Assembly (NCBI GenBank): GCA_963764525.1
Contig: CAVXTC010000006.1
Location: forward strand, 1 to 64,000
From: DATDIC01 sp963764525
GTDB lineage: Bacteria; Pseudomonadota; Alphaproteobacteria; Acetobacterales; Acetobacteraceae
Direction of reading: 5' to 3'
Length of the DNA stretch: 64,000 nucleotides
Position numbers and translations under genes: made by a program
Part shown: piece after piece, positions 1-10,383 of the stretch
Layout of the letters: the number at the start of each line of letters is the position of its first letter
Position numbering within the stretch: position 1 is the stretch's first letter
The notes under the pieces: model-generated
Database searches by the model: none
What the model was told of the DNA's origin: nothing
Seen by the model: the letters and a program-made list of their open reading frames with translations, nothing else

Positions 1-614
1 GGGTCATCGCTCTGCAACGCCTGACGGAGAGAGGCGCTTGGACGTGCGATACTCTCGGGAGTGTTTGTTGCCGCACCCGCCGTTCCCGCAGCATCAAGCA
101 TGCCCATCCGCTCGGCGGCGGCATGCCGGGCAAGCTTGGTCGTCTCAAGGCGTTCTTTCAGCGTCGGATCGTTGACGTCCATCAGACCCTGCTCCACCAG
201 CTCCAGCAGCCGGCTGACCCGCCCCTGGGCCTCGGGGAGCGCGCGTCTCGGCTGGGACAGTTGCTCGCGCCTCGCGGCATCGGCGTCGGCAGAGCGGGCG
301 ATGAACACCTCGAAAATCACCTCGAGGCGTTGCGGGGGTGAACAGCCGGCCGGCCAGATGCTCCCAGAACCATGCCTCGAGCGCGGCCATTGAAATGCTG
401 CGGCCGGAGCAAATCGTCCTACCCTTCTGCGCGCAGCCCGCGCAGGTCGTAATCGCGGTACCGTCCACTCTTGCCGGCGCGCAGCGTCATGCCCGAGCCG
501 CAGGTGCCGCACCGCGCAATCCCGGTCAGCGGGTCAGGCTGCCGACCAGCCGCGGTGGGACGCGCTTCGGATTGCGGGACCGCAGACTTGCTTGGACCTG
601 CTCGAAATTCTCGG
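1..614 (-). pseudogene. Large serine recombinase remnant (C-terminal half)
   Basis: C-terminal part of a large serine recombinase, the DNA strand-exchange enzyme of integrative elements. The minus strand gives, in three successive frames, a linker with ASLRSRNPKRVPP (about 585-545), a zinc-ribbon start with LTGIARCGTCGSGMTLR (about 515-465), the second zinc half with TCAGCAQKGRTICSGRS, the segment EHLAGRLFTP, and a coiled-coil stretch containing RVSRLLELVEQGLMDVND (about 210-160) that runs off the left edge. Frame changes near 520, 435 and 330 break it. The catalytic N-terminal domain is absent and is replaced upstream by a transposase scrap. The family assignment is secure from the zinc-ribbon wording; activity is excluded in this form. 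Confidence 0.8.
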
Positions 615-699
615 CTGCGATGATTGTGGCACAGCGAGTGCGATCCACTGCTCTGGCGCTTTATTGTTCCCGGTGCGCGCCTCGCGGCGGATTGAAGTT

Positions 700-905
700 T
701 CAACAACCCCTGGGACATCCCCGTTTGCCGAAACGCTTGCTGATAATTGCGTTCGCCGTGGACTCAGCGAACACGACGAGATGCGTTCGCCGGCGTGAAA
801 CCGCTCCCCATAGTTGATCAGGCTGACGGTGTTGTCGGCGATATAGGTTGCAAACTCATGCGTCGCATGAGCGAACTTACCGAGATAGGGGCAATCCACT
901 TCAAG
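700..905 (-). pseudogene. Transposase C-terminal scrap
   Basis: Short minus-strand relic with the block INYGERFHAGERIS followed, after a one-base frame change near 775, by FAESTANAIISKRFGKRG. This resembles the C-terminal signature of a transposase group that I associate tentatively with ISKra4. Only about 70 residues survive, and the downstream part stops at about 704. It abuts the recombinase remnant at 1-614, which suggests that the insertion removed the 5' half of that gene. The exact IS family is uncertain and no terminal inverted repeats were recognised. Confidence 0.55.
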
Positions 906-1127
906 TCCCCCCCTAAGAGGTCCCTGTTGCGATGCGAGTGGTCGCCACTGGACCACATCGGAGGCAAGCGCGGGCAACCCATGAGTGCTCAAGCAGATCC
1001 ACAGACACGGCCCGTGTTGGCTCTGGAGTTCTCCGATTGATCGCTGTAGTCCTTTTACAGATCACCAGCGGTCAAGCAGGTAAAGCCATGGCCGCCGACC
1101 CCTCAACTTGCTGAGAGACTACTCACA

Positions 1128-1816
1128 ATGAATATCACCGTGCTATCAGGTCAGCGTAAGGGAGCACCGTTTCAGGATGCAGCGTTGGCGGCGATGCTGG
1201 CGGTACAGTGCTTTGCACTGTTCTTCGCTGCCCCTCTCGGGGCTCTCGGTCATCCGGTTATGCGTTCGGTCACCGAGCTGCTGCTGGTCGCATACGTGCT
1301 GCTGGTTATTTTGGTTTCGCACAACCGAAAAATTGGGATGTTGGCAATGATGGTCAGCGGCTGTGGCGTGGCCAGCGGTATCCTAAATCTGCTGGTCCCG
1401 TCAGCGCCGGTTAATCTCCTGGCCCACGCCATCAGCGTGATTGCCTTTATGGTGCTAGGCTACGTCGTGGCGCAGGCTGTTTTTGCTCCGGGACCGGTTA
1501 ATACGCATCGAATTCTCGGTGCGATCGTCTTCTACCTTAACTTGGCGTTACTTTTCAGTACCGTTTATCGGCTGATTTTGGATATTGCACCGGAGGCGTT
1601 CAGCGAGCTTCCCGATGGAACAGAAGGCCCGCGAGGGTTTGCAGCACTGATCTATTTCAGCTTCGTCACGCTGACGTCGACGGGTACGGCGACATTCTCG
1701 CCGTCAATCCCTTTGCCCGAAGTTTGGCAAACTTGGAATCAGTTGTCGGTCAGCTCTATCCGGCAACATTGCTGGCGCGCCTGGTCGCGCAGCACCTGCA
1801 GGGGCAGAGCCGATAA
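1128..1816 (+). pseudogene. Two-pore-helix type potassium channel, frameshifted in the selectivity filter
   Basis: Membrane protein of about 230 residues with roughly five hydrophobic segments followed by a pore-loop region, like bacterial Ion_trans_2 channels. The reading frame from ATG 1128 is clean up to the filter, where it reads TLTSTG and then shifts. Adding one base at about 1684 gives TSTGYGDILAVNPFARS and carries on through LANLESVVGQLYPATLLARL to a TAA at 1814-1816, which is the expected family C-terminus. Without the correction the protein continues out of frame to 1823. The gene ends four bases from the 3' end of the convergent SulP gene. The homology is strong. Whether the missing base is real or a sequence error cannot be told here. 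Confidence 0.75.
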
Positions 1817-1819
1817 TTG

Positions 1820-3604
1820 CTAACGGGGCCTAACATTCCTGTCGCGCGAGCGCGTCCTCGAGCGAGCTACCCCGCACGATACCCTGACGCTGGTATCCAG
1901 GCCCTCGGCGCGTAGCAGGTCGCGCACCCGTCCATGGGCGTTGACAACAGTCAGACTGATGCCGCGATCACGTAATTCTTCGCCAGTCTGGCCATCATCT
2001 GCGCGCCCGCAAGATCCATTTGCGGGGACGCGGAAAGATCGCAAACCACCTGTCTGATGCACGCCGTATGCGCAAGTCGCGCAAGCACGCGTGTCAACAC
2101 ATAATCGGCGTTCAAATACGACAGCGACGCCTCCGGACGGAAGGCGAGCAGTCCGGCCAGCGGCTCATTGTCGGGATGCCGCGCCGAGTCGGAGTATTGC
2201 CTCGTTCCGGGAATGCGCCCCAGGAAGGCGACGTGCGGTGCTGAGTAACGCACGAGGAGCAGCACCGCAGAGACGAAGGCTGCCAATATTGATTCCCGGC
2301 AGGATGCCAAGCAGCAGGACGCCTATGAGTGCGGCTAGCGCGCAGAGCAGGTCCACCCGGCTAGCTCGCCACATATGGACGAGCGAGCGAAAATCGACGA
2401 GGCCGCGCACTGCCATCAGCACCACTGCCGCCAGCACCGCCCTGGGCAGATCGGCTACCAGTCCGGCGAAGAACAGCAGACACAGCGCAAGGGCGAGCGA
2501 CGCAAACACTAAAGATAGACGGGAGCGTGCGCCGGCCTTCTCGTTCACGGCAGTCTGCGATAAGCCACCTGCAGTGGGATAGCCACCCACCACTGCGGTC
2601 GCTACATTGGCCGCCGCGAGGCCGATTAACTCTCGCTGCAGGTCAATGTCTTCGTCATGCTTCGTTGCAAACGTGCGTGCTGCCGCGACTCCTTCGATAT
2701 AAGCGAGCAGCATGCAGCCCGTGGCCAGCGCTACTATCCCTTCCTGATCGCGCAACCGCAGGGTCGGCAAGGCGAGTTTGGGCAGTCCTGGTGGGATTGC
2801 GCCGGTGACCGAGACCCCGAACCGGGTCAGACCAAACAGCGCTACAGCCGCGATCGACAGTACCACGACGCCAAGCGCGACAGGCCGACCCGGTAGCCAT
2901 CGCTCGCCGCACCATAACAGCGCGACTGCGGCCAAGCCGAGCGCGAGTGTGGTCAAATTCGTTGCGTGTGTCTGCCCAGCCAGAAGCAGCAAACGATCCG
3001 GCAGGGTGTGACCGCCCCCCTTGACCCCAAGAAGCGCCGGCAACTGTGTAATGGCTATGGTCAAGCCGGCGCCGGCCTTAAATCCGGTCAGCGCGCTGTC
3101 GCTGATCAGCTTGATCAGCACACTAAGCCTGAACACCCAGGCGAGCACGCAGAACAGGCCGACGCCAAATGCAGCGGCAGTAGCAATCTGGGCATACCGT
3201 GATGTGTCGCCACCGGCCATTTCAGAAACCGTGCTCGCAATCATCAGCGAGATCGCCGAGGTTGGCCCGACCGCGAGATATCTGGACGAGCCGGCCAGCG
3301 CGTAGCCGAGCCCACCCATCATGTAGCCATACAGCCCGACTTGCGGCGGCAGACCGGCTAGTGTCGCATAGGCCAGCGAGACGGGAATGGCATAGGCCGC
3401 AAGCGTAACGCCGGCAACCAAATCATACTCAGCCAGTTCGGCGGATAGCCAAGGACGCGAGCCCTGCTTGGCATTGCCAGCCTCGAGGCGGTTACAGGTT
3501 GTCCCTGAGCGGCATACAAGCCGGCCCCTCGTCGCACACGACCAGCCGTGACGTGCGACTCCTGGTTGTCGCGTCTGGTCAGCGAGAAGACGTGCGCCCG
3601 CCAC
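1820..3604 (-). pseudogene. SulP-family anion transporter with STAS domain, two frameshifts
   Basis: Inner-membrane anion (sulfate or bicarbonate type) permease. The N-terminal membrane domain is well preserved, with the SulP signature around YAIPVSLAYATLAGLPPQVG and the conserved AVGPTSAISLM (about residues 65-120), then about ten hydrophobic helices. The frame shifts near 2300, where the last transmembrane segment continues in another frame as AAFVSAVLLLVRYSAPHVAF. It shifts again near 1985 inside the STAS domain, which resumes as RGISLTVVNAHGRVRDLLR and ends at 1820. ATG 3604 is the only in-frame start, but it lies inside the end of the upstream amylase-like gene, so the true N-terminus is uncertain. 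It probably shares an operon with the two glycoside hydrolases upstream. Confidence 0.75.
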
Positions 3605-5043
3605 GGCGGTTCGTCGAGGTAGAGCCCGCGCGCCTGCAGATCGTTGCCCTCCCGCTCGTAGGTGGCATCACCGATCAAATCATCCAACTGCCATTGCCCG
3701 TCGCCGAGATCCGCAAACGGCAGCCGCACGTAGCACTGACTCTGATTGAGCGTATAGTTCACCGTCACCAGCAGCCGCTCGTCATCAGGGTCCTGCCAGG
3801 CAAAGACCAGGAAGCAATCGCAGGTCCAATTGCCCTCCCAGGCCGCGGTGCATTCGAGCAAGCGCCAGTCCCCCTGTCGCACGACCGGCCGCCGCAGCGC
3901 AGCCAGCAACTAATAAGATCGTTCCGGTGTCTGATCGATCGGCTCCCGCGGTCCGCGGATCAAATGGGGAGAGATGCGCCTGGTGCGCCCCTGGAACTGA
4001 CCCTGGTGGAAGAACCGCAGGCCCGGCGAGAGGAACGTAATGACTGCCGCAGCTTCATGGACGTCCGGTGAGAAAGTTGCCGCCGCCCGCGGCTCATCGT
4101 GGTTCTCCAGGAAGCGGACCAGCTTGTTTTGGTAATCCAGCCTGGCGTGCAAGTGCTCGCGCACCGGCCGGGCATGTCCGTCGTGCAAGCGGTCGTACAG
4201 CCTTTTGTCATAGGCGTAATCAAAACCCTGCTGCTGCACCGTCCATTCCATATCCCAGTAAACCTCGGCCATGAACAGAAAGTGCGGATGCGCGCGCCGC
4301 ACGGCTTCAATTGCCTTCGGCCAGAAGAGAGCGGGCCGGATACCCCAGGTGCGTTCAAACACGTCGGGCAAGACCAGCATGGCCATGTCGCAGCGCACCC
4401 CGTCGCATTGCTCGGCGATGCTCTCCAGCTCACCGATCATCGCCTGCTGCAAATCCGGGTTGCCGTAGTTGAGCTGCAGCGTGTCGGGCCAGCCGTCAAA
4501 GTATGGGTCGCGGCCGTACGCGAACACCAGCGGCCCCTTCTTGGTCTGCACTCGACAGTAGTTCTGCGGTGACTGTGCCAGATCGCTCTCACTGCCATGG
4601 ACGAAGTAGTCCGGGTGTTCGTCGATCCACCGGTGATCCGGTGCCATGTGGTTCGGGACGAAATCGAGCAGCAGCTTCAGTCCGCGGTTTTGCAGCCGCT
4701 GTCGCAAGCGTGCGAGCGCCGCAGCGCCGCCGAGATCGCGATGGACGGTGTAGCTTTGGATGGCGAACCCGGAGCCGCCGATGTCTTCGTCCGTGAGGTC
4801 CGGCAGCGTTGCGGCGAACTCGTGACGCCACTCGGGATTCGCGCGCGAGATTGCCTGCGCCGCCGGCCCGGTCTGCCACACGCTCAAGAACCAGACCCAG
4901 TCAAAGCCCATCTCAGCCACGCGATCCAGTTCGGCGTCCGGAATATCGTCCAGTGTGGCGCGCCTGCAGAGCACGCCAGACAGTTCGGTCAGCCAGACGC
5001 GGGTGTTGATTTGATACAGCGCCGGATAGCAAGGGTCGGGCAT
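3358..5043 (-). pseudogene. GH13 alpha-amylase-like protein with internal amber stop
   Basis: Alpha-amylase family (GH13) enzyme acting on alpha-glucans. From ATG 5043 the protein shows the (beta/alpha)8 barrel with the conserved regions LLLDFVPNHMAPDH (region I), GVRCDMAML (nucleophile Asp), FMAEVYWDMEW (general acid Glu) and FLENHDEPR (third catalytic Asp). A TAG at 3910-3912 stops translation at residue 377, yet the same frame continues with LLAALRRPVV and a normal C-terminal beta domain with NQSQCYVRLPFADLGDG, ending near VFSLTRR (about 3570). The frame then stays open to 3358 by overlap with SulP. The catalytic barrel is complete, so the truncated product might fold poorly rather than lack its active site. 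The gene starts 9 bp after the GH63-like gene, consistent with one transcript. Confidence 0.75.
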
Positions 5044-5052
5044 GTTTGCTGC

Positions 5053-7488
5053 CTAGCTTGCTGTCGTCAGCTCACCACCTACTTGCTCCCTGATGACTCT
5101 GGCCACTACGCGCCCGCGTTCAGTCTCCAGCAGGACCTTGGCGTCCATGTACCTGTCCCGAACCGGTGGGGCACTGAACAGGATCAGGTCGCGCCAATGC
5201 GGATCGTCCTGGAACTTGGCAGCCCCGCCATAGACAGGACGGTGCCCATCGGCATCGCGCAGAAAAGTTCCTGTCAGCCGACGGCCAATCTCCTGGGCTA
5301 CCTCCCACAGCGTCCCTTAAATTCATCGCCATAAAAGCTGTAAAGATTCACCAGTGCCCGGACGATCAGCCCATCGCGCTCAAGTTTATGCTTGTTGAGG
5401 ATCGACAACAGCCTGCGTTGCTTATAGCCGATGAAGCCCGCGTCGATCGGGGCCACCTGGGAGACCAATTCAGGATGGCGCTTGCCGAACTGTGTAATCA
5501 GTTCCATCAGCTTTGGATGGTGTGTGACAAATCCGCCTCGAACACCGTCGTTGCACATAGCGGCAACAGACCCACGAGCGACCTCACCTTCAACCGCATC
5601 GCCTGGCCGTCGGGCAGCCGCAGCAGATCGTAGAAGAACCCGTCCTGCTCGTCCCACATCTCGTCCTGACGTTCCCCGGGAGGGTCCATCGCATAGGCAA
5701 TCCACATGAAATGCTGGACGAACTTGAAGGCCATCTCCTCATATATCGGATCGTACTCGGTCAGAATCAGGGCGATCTCGAGCATATTCTGGCAGTAGAA
5801 TGCCATCCATGCCGTGCCGTCCGCCTGCTCCAGTGAGCCACCACTCGGCAGCGGCGCGCTGCGATCGAAGACACCGATGTTGTCCAGTCCGAGAAATCCG
5901 CCGGCGAACACGTTGCGCCCGGCAGGGTCCTTGCGATTGACCCACCAGGTGAAATTCAGCATCAAGCCCTGAAACGAGCGCTCCAGGAATCGGAGGTCGG
6001 CCCGGCCCAGCTGCTTCTCGTATTTGTAAAGCCAGAGCGTCGCAAAAGCGTGCACCGGCGGATTCACGTCACCGAAGTTCCACTCATAGGCTGGAATCTG
6101 ACCATTCGGGTGGAAGTACAGGCTGCGCAGCATCAGCAGCAGCTGCTCCTTGGCGAAATCGAAGTCCACCAGCGCCGGGCAGACGGTGTGAAACGCCAGA
6201 TCCCAGGCCGCGTACCACGGATACTCCCACTTGTCCGGCATGGAGATCACGTCGGCGTTCAGCATGTGGAACCATTCGGTGTTCCGCACGTCGTGCCGGG
6301 CAGATTCGAGCATCGGATGACTGTTGTGCTCGCGCAGCCATTGCTCCAGATCGAAGTAATAATACTGCTTGCTCCACAGCAGCCCCGCCAACGCCTGGCG
6401 ATGCACCCGGCGCTGATCTTCGGTCAGCGTATTGGGCGCAATCCGCTGGTAGAATTCATCGGCGTCGGCGATACGGCTATCGAAGATCTGCTCGAAACCG
6501 CCGAAGTGTGTTCTGTCCTTGCAGCCGCCAAACGCAGCCGCACAGTCTTGCTGCCGCCGCCAGGCACGTCGAGGATATAGTGGGCCGCCGCCTTGGTCCC
6601 CGTCCTGGCGGGATTGACCGCCTCACGCTGTCCGGCGATGACGTGGGCGTGGAACGCATCCTTGACGTAGGGCGACGCGTTGGGTTGGCCCCACAGACGC
6701 TGTGCATTGCTCTCATTTTCGGTGAAGAGCAACTCCGGGGCGCCATCGCAATGGAGCCAGTAATCGCCCAACTCAGGGTGCGTGGCCTGAATCGCAGCCG
6801 GCCCCACTTCGTGCAGCGAAGGCTTGGGTTCGTCCCCGCCCCACGACCAGGTGTTGCGAAACCACAGAATCGGCAAGACCCGCAGCCGGGCCGCCTCTGG
6901 CCCGCGATTGTGCACGGTGATCCGGATGAGCACGTCTTCCGGGCCATCCTTGGCGTATTCCACGAACACGTCGAAGTAACGGTCGTCGTCGAAAATGCCA
7001 GTATCGAGCAGCTCGTACTCGAACTCTTCGCGTGACCGTCGCCGGTTGGTTTCGATCAGGTCCCGGTAGGGATACTCGCGCTGTGGGTACTTGTGGAGGT
7101 ATTTCATGTACGAGTGCGTTGGCGTGCTGTCGAGGTAGAAGTAGTATTCCTTGACGTCCTCGCCGTGGTTCCCTTCGTTGTTGGTGAGCCCGAACATGCG
7201 CTCCTTCAGGATCGGGTCGCGCTCGTTCCACAACGCCAGCGCAAAGCACAGAAGTTGCTTGTCATCGCATAAGCCGCCGAGCCCATCCTCGCCCCACTTG
7301 TAGGCGCGCGACCGCGCGTGGTCGTGCGTGAAGTAATTCCAGGCGTCGCCGTTGTCGCTGTAGTCCTCGCGGACCGTGCCCCACTGTCTTTCGCTCAGAT
7401 AAGGGCCCCATTTCTTCCAGGGGATCTGCGCCTCGCGTGCATCGTTCAAACGCTTCTGTTCGGTCACATCCACGAATGCAGGGCACAT
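5053..7488 (-). pseudogene. GH63/MGH1-like glucosidase, three frameshifts
   Basis: Large (about 810 codons) glucosidase-like protein of the mannosyl-oligosaccharide glucosidase/MGH1 type. ATG 7488 follows a good GGAGG site. The N-terminal half includes WGTVREDYSDNGDAWNYF and the beta-sandwich domain. The frame changes at about 6520. The (alpha/alpha)6 part then includes YPWYAAWDLAFHTV and GFLGLDNIGVFDRS, and a region with QDEMWDEQDGFFYDLL. It changes again near 5530, resuming at HHPKLMELITQFGKRHPE, and near 5320, resuming at RLTGTFLRDADGHRPVYGG. The last 35 codons after WRDLILF do not look like the usual family ending, which suggests a deletion fused an unrelated tail. It forms a unit with the GH13-like gene 9 bp downstream, perhaps for alpha-glucan or glycoside turnover. 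Confidence 0.7.
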
Positions 7489-7610
7489 GCTTTGCCTCCG
7501 TTTCTCTTCCCGTCTGGTAGCGCTCAACCGATATTCCCCGGATGGGCGACCTATCCGCCGGTCTTGAAGGCAATATCGGCCGGCGGCGTTTGCGCCATCG
7601 ACCAAAGCTG

Positions 7611-8558
7611 TCAGTCGTTCGTCACGTCGACCCGCGACCATGTCAGGTCCGGGTCGAACGTCGCCATTTTTGCCGCGATACCCGCCGTGTCGGATCCGAG
7701 GTCCTTTTGATAGACGTCGCCATCCGGGCCAACGATGAACGTCATGATCCCACTGGACCCGAACACCGCCGGCCAGGCGACCAACGCGAAGCCGCCGACC
7801 ATACGGCCTGACTGGACATAGTTCTTGGCGCCGCCGTCCCCGTTTTGACCTTGGGCCTTGAGGATGCGGAAATAGTAGCCTTCGTATGGGATGGGCTTGC
7901 CGCCGACCAATTCGCCGGGATAACCAGCCTCCTCCGCAGCATCGATCAGTGGTCCCAGCGGGCTTTCGGTCTCGCCCTGGGCCACCGGCCAATAAAGGCC
8001 GTCGTGGTGGCCAGGCGCGCTGAGAAAGCGCGTGGCATAGACCCCGCTTCCGGTTTCCTGCTTGGCGCGATTGAAATAATCGTGCTGGGCGTCGACGCAG
8101 GCGAGCAGCGTACGGATTGCCGACAGCTCGTTGCGGCCGATACGGCGGTCCACAATCGTCTGTGCACCGGCCTTCGTATCGAAGGTCCAGCGCCCATTAC
8201 TCTCGACGAGGGGGATTGGAAGCGGCCAGTCATTCGGGCCGACATCAAGCTCGGCACGCCCCGGGGTTTGTTGGTCGATTGTGTGCTTCTCGTCGTACAG
8301 AGCGACGAATCGCTGATGGAGTTCGCGGTCGGCATAGCGATCACCCGAGTCGATGACGGGGTCGGCCTCCGGTCCCAGGATAGCTCGCAAGTCGGCCTCC
8401 TGGTTGTCGCGGAGGGCTGAGACGAACGCTCCGACCGCTTCCGCGGCGGATGCGAAGCTGCGCTGGGGTTCGGGCGCCTTCGCCGGCGCCGCCTGCGCGA
8501 CCGCCTGCCAGAGGATCGCAGCCAAAATCGAGCACAGCCACCTTTTCGCGAATCCCAT
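7611..8558 (-). CDS. DUF2950 family exported protein
   Basis: Intact 315-residue protein. ATG 8558 is chosen because AGGAGGT lies 7 bases upstream and a signal peptide follows (MGFAKRWLC, hydrophobic core, cleavage near AVAQAAP); upstream in-frame codons belong to the glycine-rich end of the preceding gene. The mature part has family features: an N-terminal AVGAFVSALRDNQEADLRAI stretch, a central TGSGVYATRFLS, then PYEGYYFRILKAQG and a C-terminal GIMTFIVGPDGDVYQKDLG. DUF2950 genes are commonly found next to DUF3300 genes, as here (10 bp apart). No biochemical function is established. Export to the periplasm is inferred from the signal peptide. Confidence 0.85.
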   Translation of the reverse strand: MGFAKRWLCSILAAILWQAVAQAAPAKAPEPQRSFASAAEAVGAFVSALRDNQEADLRAILGPEADPVIDSGDRYADRELHQRFVALYDEKHTIDQQTPGRAELDVGPNDWPLPIPLVESNGRWTFDTKAGAQTIVDRRIGRNELSAIRTLLACVDAQHDYFNRAKQETGSGVYATRFLSAPGHHDGLYWPVAQGETESPLGPLIDAAEEAGYPGELVGGKPIPYEGYYFRILKAQGQNGDGGAKNYVQSGRMVGGFALVAWPAVFGSSGIMTFIVGPDGDVYQKDLGSDTAGIAAKMATFDPDLTWSRVDVTND

Positions 8559-8568
8559 CAATGACCTC

Positions 8569-10238
8569 CTAGCGCCGCCCACCACCGCGTCCGCCGCCAC
8601 CACCGCGTCCGCCACCGCCGCCACCAGCGCGTCCGCCGCCACCTCCGCGCCCGCCACCGCCACCAGAGACGCCGCCACGCCCTCCCCCCCCTCGTTGCTG
8701 ATTGACCGATCGGCTCTGCGCGCCGCGCTGCCCGAACTGCCCCGCCTGCCGCCCGCTGTTCATCGTGCCGAACGCGCCGCCCGGCCGCTGAGCCGGTCTC
8801 CCGGCGCCACCACGCCCGCCTGCACCCCCCACGCCACCCGGCGCCACCTGGCCTGCCCGCACCCCCTACGCCTCCGGCGCCACCTGGCCGACCCGCGCCC
8901 CCCACGCCTCCGGCGCCACCTGGCCGGCCCGCACCCCCGACGCCTCCGGCGCCCCCCACGCCTCCGGGCCACCTGGCCTGCCCGCGCCCCCTACGCCTCC
9001 GGCGCCACCTGGCCTGCCCGCGCCCCCCACGCCTCCGGCGCCGCCTGGCCTGCCCGCGCCCCCTACGCCTCCGGCGCCACCTGGCCGCCGCCTCCGGCGC
9101 CACCCGGCCGGCCCGCGCCTCCCACGCCTCCTGCGCGGGTCGGGGGCCGCACTGAGCTGCCGGGTACGGAGACTTGCGATCGGCCGGGAAGTCCTGCTGG
9201 TCCGCCCGGGGCGCGGGCGAAATTGGCTGGCCGCCCTCCGGCTGTATTCGCGGCCCACCGGGATGAGTTGATCTGCTGCCGGTTCGTGTTGATGTTGTTG
9301 TACCGGTTGACGTTGACGTTGGCGTAACCGCCGCCCCACGCGGGCCTCGCCCAGCCCCACAGCCCGCCGACGACCGCCGCGCCGGCCGCGAATGCGAGTC
9401 CAGTGGCTAGCGCGGTGCCGAAATAGTAGCCCGCCGGAGGGGCCGCGTAATACGGCGGATATGAGGGATAGGGCCACGAACCGTACACCGTTGCCGGATT
9501 ATACGTCGGCACATACACGGTGTTCGGCTGCGCCGACTCGATGACGAGCATCTCCTGCTGTGTCGGAGCTTGGCTGCTGCCGGGCGGTGGCTCGGTCGTT
9601 ACCTGCTGTGTGCTCACGACTTGCTGGGGAGACGATTGCAGCGTGCCGTTCGACTGCGCCTGGCGGCGAAGGCGCTGGACCGAAGCGAAAACGTCGGCCT
9701 GTTGCGTCGCAAACGCGTACCCGAGCTGCTGCAACCAGGGCAGATTATTGTTCATGGTTGCCAATACAGCCGGGAACGGCACCAGGGACTTCACGCTCGG
9801 GTCCCATGGCTCGGATTCCAGTGCCTTCGCCAAGGCGTCGCCGGACAGCGACTTGTGCGCCGGGTCTTCCAGCCAGCGCGCGGCTGTCACGACTTCGAGT
9901 GGGAACGTCGAGGCCATCAGGACCTGGGTCAGCAGCTCGTCCGGGTAGAGCGCGATCGAGGCTAGCAGCGCATCGAGCTGTTCCGCGTTGAACGGTTGGG
10001 CAGTGGCCGGCTGGGCAGTGGCGGCCGGAGGTGTCTGAGCCAGCGCATCGAAGGGGAACGTCGCGTTGAGCATCAGGCTGCTCGCCAGCACCCTCATGAG
10101 GTTGCCGGCGACACAGCCACCGAGAGTTACCGTCCGGTTCTTTCGGCTCTGTGTTTCTGCCCTCGGTGATCCGTGTCCGCACCCTGGAATAGCCCGTGAG
10201 ACCAGCCATGCCGTCCTCATTCGGCCTACCTTGATCAT
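8569..10238 (-). pseudogene. DUF3300 exported protein with frameshifted Gly-rich tail
   Basis: Envelope protein of unknown function. The conserved DUF3300 core is clear: FNAEQLDALLASIALYPDEL, LLTQVLMASTFPLEVVTAARW, SEPWDPSVKSLVPFP and NTVYVPTYNPATVYG, followed by a small hydrophobic segment. A signal peptide seems to start at the internal ATG 10097 (MRVLASSLMLNATFPFDALAQ); ATG 10238 and 10220 are in frame but give an untypical N-terminus. From about 9100 to 8850 the coding DNA is a 36-bp tandem repeat where two irregular units break the frame. The expected C-terminus (FGTMNSGRQAGQFGQRG, then Gly/Arg repeats) resumes in another frame and stops at 8569, 10 bp before DUF2950. It is non-functional as read unless the repeat tract is mis-assembled. 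Confidence 0.7.
8815..9137. repeat. 36-bp GC-rich minisatellite inside the DUF3300 gene
   Basis: About seven tandem copies of a 36-bp unit (plus strand CCTGCCCGCGCCCCCTACGC followed by CTCCGGCGCCACCTGG) encode a 12-residue Gly-rich unit, GGVGGAGRPGGA, on the minus strand. Five copies are exactly 36 bp. One is 53 bp and one is a 23-bp partial, each one base short of a multiple of three, so the coding frame changes within the array. Replication slippage explains the copy variation; the off-frame lengths could equally be assembly errors in a repetitive GC-rich tract. Confidence 0.85.
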
Positions 10239-10383
10239 CCAACGAGCTCCGTCAAAGTTAGTGCCCCGCCAACGTCACGAGCGCCGGGGCATTCTCGATC
10301 AGCCACACCACTTCCAGTGGCGATCTTCCACGCGGTCCGGTCACAGTGCCTTCTATCGAGCAGATCTACAAGACCCTTTGACG

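Noticed and set aside
3910..3912. Programmed stop-codon readthrough or recoded amber
   Set aside because: A single TAG in a region full of frameshifts is better explained by mutation or error; no recoding signal was identified.
8815..9137. Possible CRISPR array
   Set aside because: The 36-bp units are contiguous without unique spacers, and they encode a peptide repeat.
8353..9327. Proline-rich plus-strand open frame over the minisatellite
   Set aside because: It mirrors the Gly-rich DUF3300 tail on the minus strand, and its repeats come from the same DNA array.
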